Assembly (NCBI GenBank): GCA_013399305.1
Contig: VXAI01000021.1
Coordinates: 7,530,794 to 7,594,793, forward strand
Source: Rostratula benghalensis
Lineage: Eukaryota > Chordata > Aves > Charadriiformes > Rostratulidae
Reading direction: 5' to 3'
DNA: 64,000 nt
The notes under the pieces are model-generated. The model was not told where the DNA came from. It worked only from the letters and a program-made list of their open reading frames with translations, and made no database searches. Positions 47,901-59,465 of the stretch are shown here, piece by piece. The translations under genes and the position numbers were made by a program. Numbering within the stretch: the stretch's first letter is position 1; every line of letters begins with the position of its first letter.

Positions 47901-50900
47901 ACCAGACAAACGCAGATTGCTCTGATAAAATATTATTTATTTACTCTAGAAGTATAGAAATAGTGTATGATAGCAGTTTTTCTTTGAGATACAATTTTTC
48001 ATAAAGATATATATTCAGTATATCTAGTAGATTTTCACTGAGTTGGTTTTTCCTTCATAATTATTATTTTTTGCTTAGCTTGTGTTAATGTGCACCGGCC
48101 CGGATGCATTGAAAAGTTGTGTGTTCTTGGTTGTCTTGCTTTGGCTTCATATTCCTGGTCATATTTCCTGCCTGAATTCACAAATGTTGGATTATTGAGT
48201 AAGCAATGGGCAAAAAGTGTTTTGCTACTGAAGAACTTGTGTAGATTCTGGTGTGGGCCCACAGGGGAGGTGGAGAAGACGAGCATCTGACATAAGGGCA
48301 GGGGCTGTGGAGGAGCCCATCACTGGGCCATGGGTGGAGAAGAGGCAGCAGGAAAGCATTGGCTTGCAGGCCATCTGGCCCTGGTGCCACAGGGAGCAGC
48401 GTGCCACCCTGTGGAAATGGGAGAGCTGGTTGCCTTTATTCTTTGCCATTTGTTAGCCCACCATAACATGGAAATGACTGCTGTAGATGGATGGTGCAAG
48501 CATGAGGAAAAAGGAAAAGAAATGTGGCAAGAACTGAAATCTGTGAAATGTCAGCCATCATCTCTTTCATGGGAGTCCTTTTTCAAAGACAAACTGGTTT
48601 CTCAAGTGTGATGAAAAGACAAAATTTGGATAGGACACCAGTTTGGGAATGCTGCCTAGATACCCTATAGCCTCCTAAGACAGATCTATGAAATACCTTA
48701 ATGGCACGTCTTCTGTTTCAAACTCTAACACAGGTGATCCTCCCACGCAACCTTATATGTTTTGAAGCTCAGGCCAAAGGGCACAGCTGAGGCTGTAACA
48801 GGTTTGAGCTTGGATTTCACGGTGGTGTGAGCAGGCAACCGGTTGTATTGCAGCAAGACTCAAGTCTAATCAAGGTGGAGCTGTGGTAGTTCCCTCATCC
48901 CCTCTCACAGTCCCTCATGAGCTGTGCTTCCCTGGTGAGAGCTTTCTGCTCTGCATCTCGTTCCTGAGCTGGCTGGGTTCATTTCAGCTGGGGCTTCCAC
49001 ACATTGGTGGGAAGACACCTTCCTCTACCCCCGCAGCTTCTTAAAGCACTATAAACAGTACTTTAAATTATTTTTTGTTGCTTATGATACAGTAAGAAGG
49101 CATAGAGACAGTAAAGTGTGCTGGGTGTGCTACAAATCAATTCATGGTCTGCTGACTGAATTTCTTAATGTCAGGTTTTGATGCCAACTGGTGTTTGCTT
49201 TCACCATCAGAGCTGCCTACGATTATGAGTAATACCACTTTAAAATTGTTCACTCTTGTTATTGCTGTAGTCAGCAGCTCCATCCAAGGCCAGGCAGAGT
49301 TTGACTCATCTTGTGAATGAGTTATGGCCTCATGCAGTTTAATGGCAGCCTAAGAGCCCCAGAATTGACAGCTGGAAAAGCAGGACGTAAGTTAGGCTGG
49401 GGTCTTATTGGGTTGGCACTGTGGTGTATCAGGACAGTTGCACAGCGGGGAAAGTGAGCTGGGTGCCAGCCCTGGGTGCCCAGACACTTGGGATTTCAGT
49501 GATGTTTTTCACCTGAAGACCTGAAAGCCCTTTGCTGGTCCTGAACAGGCAGCTGTGGGTAAGTTCGGCTCCTGCTCTGCTGCCGTCAGGGAGACAATGA
49601 AACGTGATGTGTCAGAGGTGCCAAAGCATCATGTCCCAAATGCAGGTTTTTACACTTAATTCCAGCAGTTTTCCTTCTCTTCCTCCCCCTAACTCTTGTC
49701 AAAGAAGGCCATCACAGAGATATGCAGCACGGGCAGGGCTGTAAGAAATTGGTCATTGCTTACCTGCTTTTTCCTGGGCGGTGGGGTGGGTGTGAGCTGC
49801 AAAGGGGCTGGGGTCCCCTTTCACTGCCAGCAGCAGGTATGAACAATTTCTTACCCTCTCCAAGGGCCCAGTCAGATGGTCTCACCCCATCAGTCACCAG
49901 ACCCTTGTGTGTGAGGGACCCCCAAGCTGGCTGGATCATTGTGCTCTCAGGGGTGTTTTCTGGACCAGCCTCTAAGCAGAAACTTTCTTCCTGACTACCA
50001 GTGCGCTGGGTGTGTTGTGACCCAAAGCAGAAAGGTTGATATAATTTTTAAAGCTGTTATTTCCTGGCTCTGTTTCTGTATTTCATCTGCCTTTAAGGAT
50101 ATTCTCTGGGTTTGTATTAGTTTGTTTTCCTACTTTGGTTAGCTCAGCAAGACTTGCTCCCCCTTTCTGCTTGTATGGGGCTCCCATTTGATCTGACTTA
50201 CCTTAGCTGAGATACACCGTGGGAGCTCTTGCTGTATGTAGCTTAAAAATGAATTCCTTTCTTATGACTTAAAACTGGCTGAGGAGGAGGAGGGGAGGAC
50301 TTCTGGCTGCTTATGGCACAGTTTACTGCAGCTGCCTTGGTTGGGGATTCTTCAGTGGAGCATCTTTGACCATTTTTGTCCAAGACGGGCAGAAGCATGC
50401 TCAGAGCAGCCGCTCCCCAACAAAGCTGATAAAACGCAGCTGCCCTGAGCCAGCTGGTGTCCGAGGCACTTGGCCCAGCACTGCCAGTGGGGAGGGGGAT
50501 GTTTTTTGGCAGAGTTCAGGCTTTGTGCCATTGTGGGCAGCATGTGCTCTGCCTGAGGTAGCGGGGAAATAACCTCTCTGTCCCAGCTGCCCCCAGCAGG
50601 GACTTGGCTCTGCCCAAATTTGGCTGGCTCCTGAGCCCTTGTCATCTCCTTGTCAGGTCGCAGTACTGTGATTTGCCTGACACTGGTTTGGCAGATGACT
50701 TGGGAGCAGCAGACCATAAAGTCAGGCTGCCTTGTCAAGTGGGACTCGCCAGTATGAATAACATCTCCTGCTTACGTCTGTTTGTTGGCCCTGGCTTTAT
50801 CAGTAGGGGCCTTAGATGTGGGAGCGATCAGCGCCTTATAAACGGTAATCATAGAAGGTGCTGAGAGCCATCTGTGAAGCCCTGGGTAGGTGGATGCTAA

Positions 50901-51711
50901 GCCTCTTTGGAAAGGGCCTCTCCTTCACTGCATATGTGGTGGTATGATGTTCCTGGGCACCCCATGCCTCTGAGCAGATTTCTAAAGGGCACCCAAACCA
51001 GGGACCCTCACAGGAATGTGGGATGTTTTCATCGGTTAAGCAAGCCCATTGCAGTTGTTGCACTAGTGTGGTATAACACAGAAATGGGGTTCTGTGCAGT
51101 GCTGAACTGGCACGGTGTGTGTGGGACACCAGTGTGAAACTCAGAACTTTTCCCTTATGAAATGGGGCTGGTGTGTTAGAAAAGCCTCTGGGACCAGGAT
51201 GCAATGATGCATTTATCTGTGTGGCAGTAGCAGAAGGAGCTTACTTGCTGGTGTCTACCAGCATTTAACAGTTTGTTAGTCACAGAGGGGCAGTAAACAG
51301 CTTTCAGATTTGAACTTTCAAAAATCTGAGCTTGAACTTTTTGGCATAGTGGCTTAGTAGAGCTGGCATGGCCCGGTGGTGCTGAGACCATGAGACAATG
51401 TCATTCTTGGATTTAAGTCTACACAGCTTGGTGTGCCCCATGTAAATTCTCCCTCAGTCCCTGCAGGGACCAGTGATTGTGCCCTGTGATGTTGGGAGAG
51501 GTTTGCTCTCTTCCAGCACGAGGCCAATGTGTCCATGCAGCCATGCTGCTCCTGTCTAGCTTGAGCAACACCGCCACAGGTGCCTGGTAGCTGTGGGGAA
51601 ACCTGCCCTGTATTTCCATGGGTATGAACTGCCTTAACATCGCTCCAGGAGAAAATGACTAGCAAGACTAATTGCAAGCTTTCAGGACTTTAAGGATATT
51701 CACGTAGCTCA

Positions 51712-51740
51712 TGTCTGTAATATGCAGCATATTACAGACA
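51712..51740. repeat. Perfect inverted repeat, 14-bp arms, 1-base loop
   Basis: TGTCTGTAATATGC and GCATATTACAGACA are exact reverse complements separated by a single A. It sits in an intron and is not part of a recognisable transposon. Confidence 0.92.
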
Positions 51741-54700
51741 AGAAGGACCTCTCCACTACTGTGCTGGTGTGTCAGCTTTACCCTCCTACCGGAGGGAGGA
51801 AGTCGAACCAAGTTATTCATAAAAGCAGTCAGGATCAGGGACTTGAGGTTTCTCCATCCTTGTTTCTAGGCTTTGGCTGACTTGTGGAGCTAGGTCTCAG
51901 CTCTGCATACGCAGTCACACTGGTGTGCTCCCTCCTTGGCCTTCCCTACTGGGAACAGAGCCTTTGCAGGGGAGCAGTGCTGCTTGAAGGCATTGTTAGA
52001 TGCTGAAATGCATCCAGACCACTGAGGATGCTGGTACAAAAAGTTATTTTAAAAAAAAAAGTGGCAAAAATGCTTTTTACCTTTTTACATTGTGGTGGAT
52101 CATCACAGGATATTCTGTAAGCATGTGAATTTTACAAGCCTGTCATTGAGAGAATCGCAGTTGCACTGATCTTTCAGTGAGCCAAAGAACCATGCTGAAT
52201 CTGTGTGCTTTTTACTAGTATGAATGTGCCATGAGCCTGTGTGTTTTCTCAGGGCTCAGCCCCAGACAGTGTCTCCAGAGACATGAAGGGAAAGATCTCT
52301 TAAAATCTTCTATAGGAGGTCTGCTGCTGGACTTGTATATACAGGGACCTCCATATATCATCATTATGTTCCTAATTAGGCTGTGACTTTGCCAAGTGAT
52401 AAACAAACTGCAGGAGTTGTTCTCATTTTTGATAATCAGCTCACAACAGGCCCCTGCCAAGATACCAGCCCTACTGCGGCCCTTGTTTGACAGCCATATG
52501 GAGATGGGAGCATCTTCACACAGCCCACCCTCCCCTAAAGCAGGGTGATGGATTTCGAAGAGCTGGGGCACTGGGTGCAGGCTGGCAGTCTTGTGCTGGG
52601 CCTCGCTGCGTTGTCCCAAAAGCTTGGGTCACTTTTTTGCCTTCTCTGCTTCGCGGTACAAACTTCCCTGAGTGGTCCAGTCTGCTCAGCCATGGTCTCC
52701 ACTGTGTCTGACGGGTGAATTCCGCAAGGCATTCCAGAAGCCATGAGCTGGCTGGAGATGGGCTTCCAAATGATCTTGCTAATTTACCTTTCTTGAGTAA
52801 ATGACTGTCATGTTTGAATTATTGGTACTATGAGGAAAAATTGAGGATTTCCAATCCTTGAACATTTCTGTGCGGCTGCAGTAAGGTCCACCTCCAACTT
52901 TTGTGAATCCTCTCCGCGTTGCAGAGATCATTTAATGTCTTTGTCCCTCACCAGCCGCCTCTCTGACTCATTTGAGACTTGACACAAAAATTGCTCTTTC
53001 AAATGCAAGGGTGAGCTGGCACTCTTGGTCAACTGCAAAACCTGGGCATGACATTTAATGGAGAAGAAAAGTGTGTTTTACTGGAAAGAGGTTTGCATCT
53101 GCCTGTGGGGTCTGCAGGGGCTGTTTGGCCAAGCCTGCAGGTTGCAGAGAGTTTTGAACAGCCCTGACCTGGGTGAGCACCAACCCAGACAGAAGCCCTG
53201 CAGATGAAGCTTTAGGAATACTGTTACCACGTGGTTTAGCTAAATCTATCCCCTGTAAGGAAAACAGTTGTTTCTCTCCCCGTATGAGGAGGACGAGGTG
53301 GGTTTTGAATTACAGACAAAGGAGAAATTGTTTACCCAAATTTTTCATCATGCTTGAGTGGGAGGCTCAGATGAATAAAGGTTTGTTCTGTTGAAATCAG
53401 TTACTGGATTGCTGCTATTTTAAAATAACCGAAGGCAGCTGACCTCTGCTGCTTGCAGAAAAAAAACTCAAACCAAGAAATCCTAAAGCCAAGTTATTTG
53501 ATCTCAGGGCCAGTCAGTCAACAACTGTGATCAGGAGAGCTCAGACTGAAGAGAGATACTTGCACTGAAGAGACAGATGGCAGTTGGTGTGCGGATTAGG
53601 GACCTATGTTCTTGACACACAGTTTAGGAGCAGAAAGCGTGAGGTAACTCAGAGCTGTTCTTGTTGCTTTGATGAGCAGAGCTCCCCCAGGCTCTTGCCA
53701 TGGGCCAGATCCACCTGCTGTTGAGCCAGAAAGGTATCTCTGGCCCCAGAAATTACAGATCAATAGCAGAGCCAGCTTGTAACTGGGTGAGAGCTAACAG
53801 AGTTAACAGTTTAAGGAATGGAAAACTTAAATTCTCTTGATCCCGCCATACCTTCAGACAGCAAGTTATAGTTGAGTAAGTGTAGTCTATAAAACAGACA
53901 GCATAAACAGCAGGTTGTGCAGGCTGTGGAGGACCTGCTGCTCGTGTCTGAGCAGAGCCAGGAGAGCTGCCCTGCTTCACCCCAGCACAGGAAAGAACCA
54001 AAGGACATGGAGGGTTTGGAAATTAGCACATTAGCTCCTTGGCTCACTCACACAGACTAGCTGAGGGAACTTCAGCACCTAAAAAATGCAAAGTTGGTTG
54101 TTATTTGGACATTTCCGCTTTAGCTGGCCAGCAGCGTGCTGTGAGATACTTGTGGCGTGTGCTGCTTATCCCTGCAGCCGTACTCGCATGACAGATCTGC
54201 TCCGCTGACTCTGACCTAAGATTAACGCCTTCCCACTGCACGGCTTGTCTGTGCCTTCCCCCCCAGATAAATTATTTTAACATTTTGGCAAAGGATTAAT
54301 AGGGACTCCAGTCCAAACTGCTGCGGAGCAGGCGTACTCACTGCTGGAGCTCTTCATCGTGCTGAGACATGGGCAGTAGGAAATCTGAAGTGAGCGTGAT
54401 GGAAATGAAGTAGGATCTTACGCAAATGCTATTTTGAGTGACTGTTTCCCGAGGACTGGGTTCTCCTCTGATAACGTCTACTGTTGCCCCGCAGAGGTCA
54501 GTGGCACGGCACCAGCGTGCATCGGCAGGAAACGGGGCTATGCCCTTTTCTGTCCTGAAGACCGGATGCCTCTTTAGCTTTTACATTGTGTGTGTTTATC
54601 TTACAAAGTTCAATTCCTCTGACTCAGTCTCTTAGCTTCAAGTGGAAAAACTCCTGTCCTCAGGAGGAAACCTGATGTAGAGCAAGAGCGCCAGCTGGCC

Positions 54701-56245
54701 ATGGAGGTGCCTGCAGCAGCACAGGCTGCCTGGGTAATTCCAGATGACTGGTTGGGACACCCGTGTGCCCCTTCACCTCTGGGAGTAGCAATAAAGCCAT
54801 TTTCATGTCTTCTGCTGAAGAAGTGGAATAATGTGGTAAGTACAGCCAGGCACAGATTTATGGAAGGACTTGAGCACAATATGTGGGAATTGTCACCTTG
54901 GATTTAGGAGTTGAATGTCCACCTCTATCCTTCTGCAAGTGGTTGAGTTTCCTTAGAGAGCAGTGGTGGCAGGGGGGCTGCTGCATGCACCCAGAAGTGC
55001 CGAACAGCCCAAGCTTGTCCCCTTCCTGAACACAGCTCAGCCTCTTCCATGAGGGCTTGGTGTATCAGCCAGCTCAGTGCATGACCAGAGTTAATTGCAA
55101 TGATCACTGGAAGTGCCAGTCCAAGGTGCTTAACTGTCAACCTGCAGAGGGATGGGAATAAGGGCACTGAGGCTGAAAGCATGGTTTCCACCCTGGAGTC
55201 AGAATTCCAAAGTATGGTTCTCCTCCCGCTCAGCCTTGTCATGTCAACTCCTCACTGAAGACTGAGCTGCCAGTGCTGCAAGGAAGGGTGGCTGTCCAGG
55301 ATGCAGGGGGAGCTGCAAGGCTCCCAGCTGGGATGGAGAGGTATGAAGGCTGCTTGTTATTTAGCCTTGCATGTGTTCAGGAGCACAAATGTATGCCTCA
55401 GCCTTTGGGCTGCTTGAAGAGAAATGGTTCAAACAGCTCTCCTTATCTTTTTTGTGCGAAATAAGAGCTTTAAAGACATTCCACCTTTCTTTTTAATTTC
55501 CTTGTTTATATCAGATCATTTTCATATTTCTCCTTTTTAATACCCATACAGAATTAAGGGCAGTGGTAGTCAGTGGCGGGGTCTTGCAGCTGATGGCCAA
55601 TTGGATTTGTTTGCATTGCTGTGGAGGGGCAGGTGGTAATTGCCAGGCAGCCTCTAGGCCTATGGAGCCCCCAGGCTTCTGTTTAAATTGCCCACACTCT
55701 TCTTCTCTGGCATTTACATGAATCCAGCAGCTTATCCCCACTCTGTTCTTGGTCTGTACCTCTTTTGTTCTCGGGGATTGAAATCTCTCTCTCACGGGAG
55801 CCTGAAGTGCTCTGCCATGCTGTGTTTCACTACTCGGTGCTCGCACGTGGGGTCAGGGTTACAGTCTGGTGGTGCAGCAAGGGCTGGTTTTCAGGAGAGA
55901 CCAGTCAAATCGTGTGGTGTCATCAGAGCCTACAAAAAACTCCCTGATACTTGGGGCATCTGGGACATCTTTGCCTCTTGTTCTAAGGCTGTTACCAAGG
56001 CGTGGCCCTGCGATGAGAAAGAGCAGTAGGAACTTTAATCTTTTCAAACGTCTTGCAGAACTTGTAATGTGGTGTTTGAGTGAATGCCCACATGTGGGTG
56101 TCCCATACACTGAAACACCAAGGAGGCCCAGTTTATGCTTTTATGGAGTTGAGTGCAATGTAGTTTATTCATCTTTATATGTCGCAGGAAAAATATTGAT
56201 TAAATATATTATCATGGAATCATAGTAAGGCGTGGTTTTGCTTTC

Positions 56246-56330
56246 CAATCATAGAATCATAGAGTGGTTTGGGTTGGAAGGGACCTTTCAAGATCATCTA
56301 CTCCAACACCTTTCACTAAGTGGGATGGAT
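56246..56330 (-). mobile_element. CR1 LINE 3' end, minus orientation, short
   Basis: The + strand reads ATCATAGAATCATAGAGTGG then TTTGGGTTGGAAGGGACC and AAGATCATCTACTCCAACACC, the reverse complement of the CR1 3' terminus with its ATTCTATG octamer repeat. An extra ATCATGGAATCATAG copy lies just upstream at 56211. It is 5'-truncated to about 80 bases and is much closer to the consensus than the CR1 at 33.5 kb. The right boundary is approximate. Confidence 0.88.
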
Positions 56331-58871
56331 GCTAATAGAGGAGGCTGACCTCAAACCTGATTAGTGTTCCTGAGAATGAATGCAAACTTGTCTTGCTTAG
56401 AAGGGGCTCAGGTGTCTAACAGATGCCCGAGGCCCTACTTCTGGGTGCAGAATTCAATCAGGGAAGATACCATGATTTAAAAAAAAAAAAGAAAAGCAAG
56501 TATGGCAATATAACTCTTTGAAGAGAGGTGACATCCAGTGTCCTGGATGACATCCTGAGGTCCTTCACCAGCTCTATTATTCTATAATGATTTTTAAAAT
56601 GGATGTGTAATGGATTATTGCAGAGCGACTTGTTGACTTGAAATCTGTTTGCATTTAGGAACCATGCTGGGAATCATTTTAGGTAGTCTGTCTGTCTGTG
56701 GGTTTTGATGGTCTCCAGCTGTGTGTGTCTGTTAGTCATAAACATGTTTGCTCCTCTTTCCTGTTAGCGTGGCGTGGGATGGGGAGGGAATACATACTGA
56801 GCATGCAACCAAATGACAAAACTGACTTGCTTCAGCAGCCACATGTGCTGCTTATTGCCAGCATGGGTACAAAGTTTATACACTGAGCTGGCAAAATTTG
56901 CTTGCTCTGTTTTTCATATAAAATGCAGCATTTTAAAGGAGAAAGTTGAGTTGAAGGAGTTCTTTTTCAAGCTGGCTGATAATACTGATTTCTATTTTGC
57001 TTCTGGAGAGTACAAATGATGTGTTGTAGTCCAGCCCAGCTCTGGAGGAGTGGGGGCCATTCCCAGGAGGGTTTCATGCCCCATGTGATGAGGAAGGGCA
57101 GAAGTGCCCTGCTGACCCATGGACTCCTATGCTGCCACCCAAATATCTCTGGGGTTAGTGTGTGCTGCCTGGGAGCAGCTTTTGAGTGGGTGGTCTGGCT
57201 GGGTCAAAGTAGGAGTAAAAAGTTGGAGAGGGATGAAGTTCCTCCATTTCCCAAAGGAAATGAAATCTCTATGGTCAAAAAACACATGGCCGCTGTGGTG
57301 CTAGTGAGCTGGACATAGAGCCTGAGCACGTGTTTTCACATGGGAGTATCTTGCTCTGAAGAGCAGCAAGCCACTCCTCCTCCTTCCTTGGCTTCTTGTA
57401 TTTAGAAGTCAAATAACTTAAAAGAAACCACCCCCAAAAACCCAAAACACAAAACAATTCTTTGTTAGCAGTGAAGTCTTGAGGAGTCTTTCAAGCCAAG
57501 AAAATACATTGACTTTTGTGAAGTATGAAAAGCCAGAGCTCACCATAGCCTTTTTAAAAGTGCAATGTTCTGTGATAGAAAAACCATGTTAGTCTGTGAG
57601 TGCAAGTAAGGGATCTTCACCAGGCCAGCACAAGAGTTGTACCCATAGAGCAATTATCCCTGCCACCAGCAGCTAGGCCTGCCTCAGTGGTGACTGTTTG
57701 TAAACATAAAGGGGGGTGAGAACAAACAATATCTGGGAGGGGTGCAGAAGCTCAGAATATCAGTTTTTCTTTTACTGGACAAGACTGGGAGCTACCTGAA
57801 TCATGCAGAATAAAGATGTAGCTCTACCGTCACAGCTTGTTTTGAGGACCTTGTTTCACAGCACCACAGAAATGATACCAGAGGGAGGGGACAGTGATGG
57901 ATGGACCAAGGGATCTGAGATGGGGTTAGAGCTTGGTGTGGTGCGGGACACGCACCTATGATATCTGCCATATCGACTCTCAGGAGCAGCAGTGCCTGGC
58001 AGCCACAGCCTCCTGGGTGCAAGTGAACAGCTATGTTTGACAGCTGGGGGACTGCAGGCAAGGAATTGTGGCTCTGGAGGGTCCCATGGGCCAGCACTTA
58101 GGCTCTGTGGTATTTATAATCCGCCTGATGCTTCTGGGACAAGGATCTGCTCATAGCACTCTTGCTCCTGGCTGGTTTGTTTTCCATGTTCAAGCCATAC
58201 AAGTGCTGGGCATTTGAGTTAAATACCCTTGCAAAATGAAGGACAGGGCTGAGTGCACTCCTTCAATATATGGAGGAGCTGAAGTTAAAGAGGTGTTGAA
58301 TTGACATTTACTAGATAGGTTGTTCTAATAGATGAGAAAACAAGCCATGTCCCAGGTATGATTTTTTTACACTTAGGTGTAAATTAGAAGCACCAATGTT
58401 GAATTAAATGTGGCAAAGGCACCATACATGGGAGGTGAACCGAGCAAAGCCACATTCACGGAACTTGTCATTTGTCCCTTCTGCACTGAGCCTTGGGGAA
58501 ATTTGTGTGGCTGATATGTTTGTATTTGCTTGTGCAGGAGGCTGTGGATAAATGATGTTACTCAGAAATTACACATTTTAAAGGGAGAGCTAATCACCTG
58601 CATCACCTGTAGTGAGTGAAGCAAATTTGGCTTTATTCTTTATTCCTCCTATCTGAATTCAAAGTTCAGGGACCATGTTATTTAACTGCTGTGATGCTGC
58701 TGCTTCTCCCAAATCAGTGTCTTCATTTGCTGTACACACTCAAAAATAATTTTCTGAAGAGCCTATGTTTATTTTGCTCACTACCGCTGTCCTAAATTGA
58801 CCTAAAGTCCCAATGAAATGCTGAAGTTTTAGCCACAGAAGCCAGGCTGGTCCATCTGCCTCCCACCACAG

Positions 58872-58891
58872 GCAAACACACACACACACCT
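58872..58891. repeat. Short (CA)n run
   Basis: About eight CA units in intron sequence. Confidence 0.85.
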
Positions 58892-59272
58892 GGTGCTTGA
58901 GAAGAAACCATAAATCCCTACTTGTGTGGCTGGTATATGTCTTCATTACTGCTTCTACCAGGAGCCCAGCCTGATGGCTGTCCCACTAAGCTGAGCGAGG
59001 ACTTGCAGCTGCAAAAGCTAAGGCTGCCTCTGGAGTTTCCTTTTCCTTGCATCCAAGCTAACAAACCCTGGCAGGGCTGTACCAGGTTAAAGGGATGTTC
59101 TTGCTGTGCCAGACTGTTGGTGCATGCACCTTGCCTATGCCATGGGGACAGCATAGGGTCCTATGTGGAAACTGCTGGTGGTGACCAAGGACCACCTGAA
59201 TGAGGGGGAAAGATCCCCCCTGCAGACTTCCTCCTCCCCTGACACTCCACTGTCACCTTTGTGCTTTCCCAG

Positions 59273-59465
59273 ACTGCCGCCTGCTCATAGCTGATGAACC
59301 CACCTCCCCGAAGAAGGCAAAGAGCATCCCTGACCACCGTGACTTGGAGAGCTGGTTCTCACCCCCTTCTCCCGAGTGGGCCACCGTGAGGGTCATTCCT
59401 GAGGAAGAGATGACTGAGCACAACCTTCTCGCTGTCCGAGTCATGGTCACCAGTGATGCAAGCAG
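59273..59465 (+). CDS. MICAL2: MICAL2 long-isoform exon
   Basis: Acceptor GTGCTTTCCCAG ends at 59272; donor GTACTT begins at 59466; enters in phase 1 and ends in phase 2. It encodes CRLLIADEPTSPKKAKSIPD, HRDLESWFSPPSPEWATVRV and IPEEEMTEHNLLAVRVMVTS. The CRLLIADEPTSPKKAKSIP block is a known family feature of the long MICAL2/MICAL3 region after the LIM domain. Three long-form exons here share consistent phases. In older human annotation the downstream part was treated as a separate gene, MICALCL. Confidence 0.87.

Larger units (their letters stand above)
44921..59272. other. MICAL2: Long intron of the long isoform
   Basis: The last ~14.4 kb of an intron that begins at 40517 in the long form. 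It holds a short CR1 3' end at about 56246-56330 and two inverted repeats (the one at 51712, and one at 44265 just before this segment). It is more GC-rich from about 48 kb on, so chance open frames are longer, but none has family character or good splice sites that I could support. Further long-form exons might be missed. Confidence 0.65.

Noticed and set aside
48000..59200. Many open frames of 60-130 codons on both strands
   Set aside because: They follow from higher GC content; none shows family motifs, and their overlap on opposite strands argues against coding.
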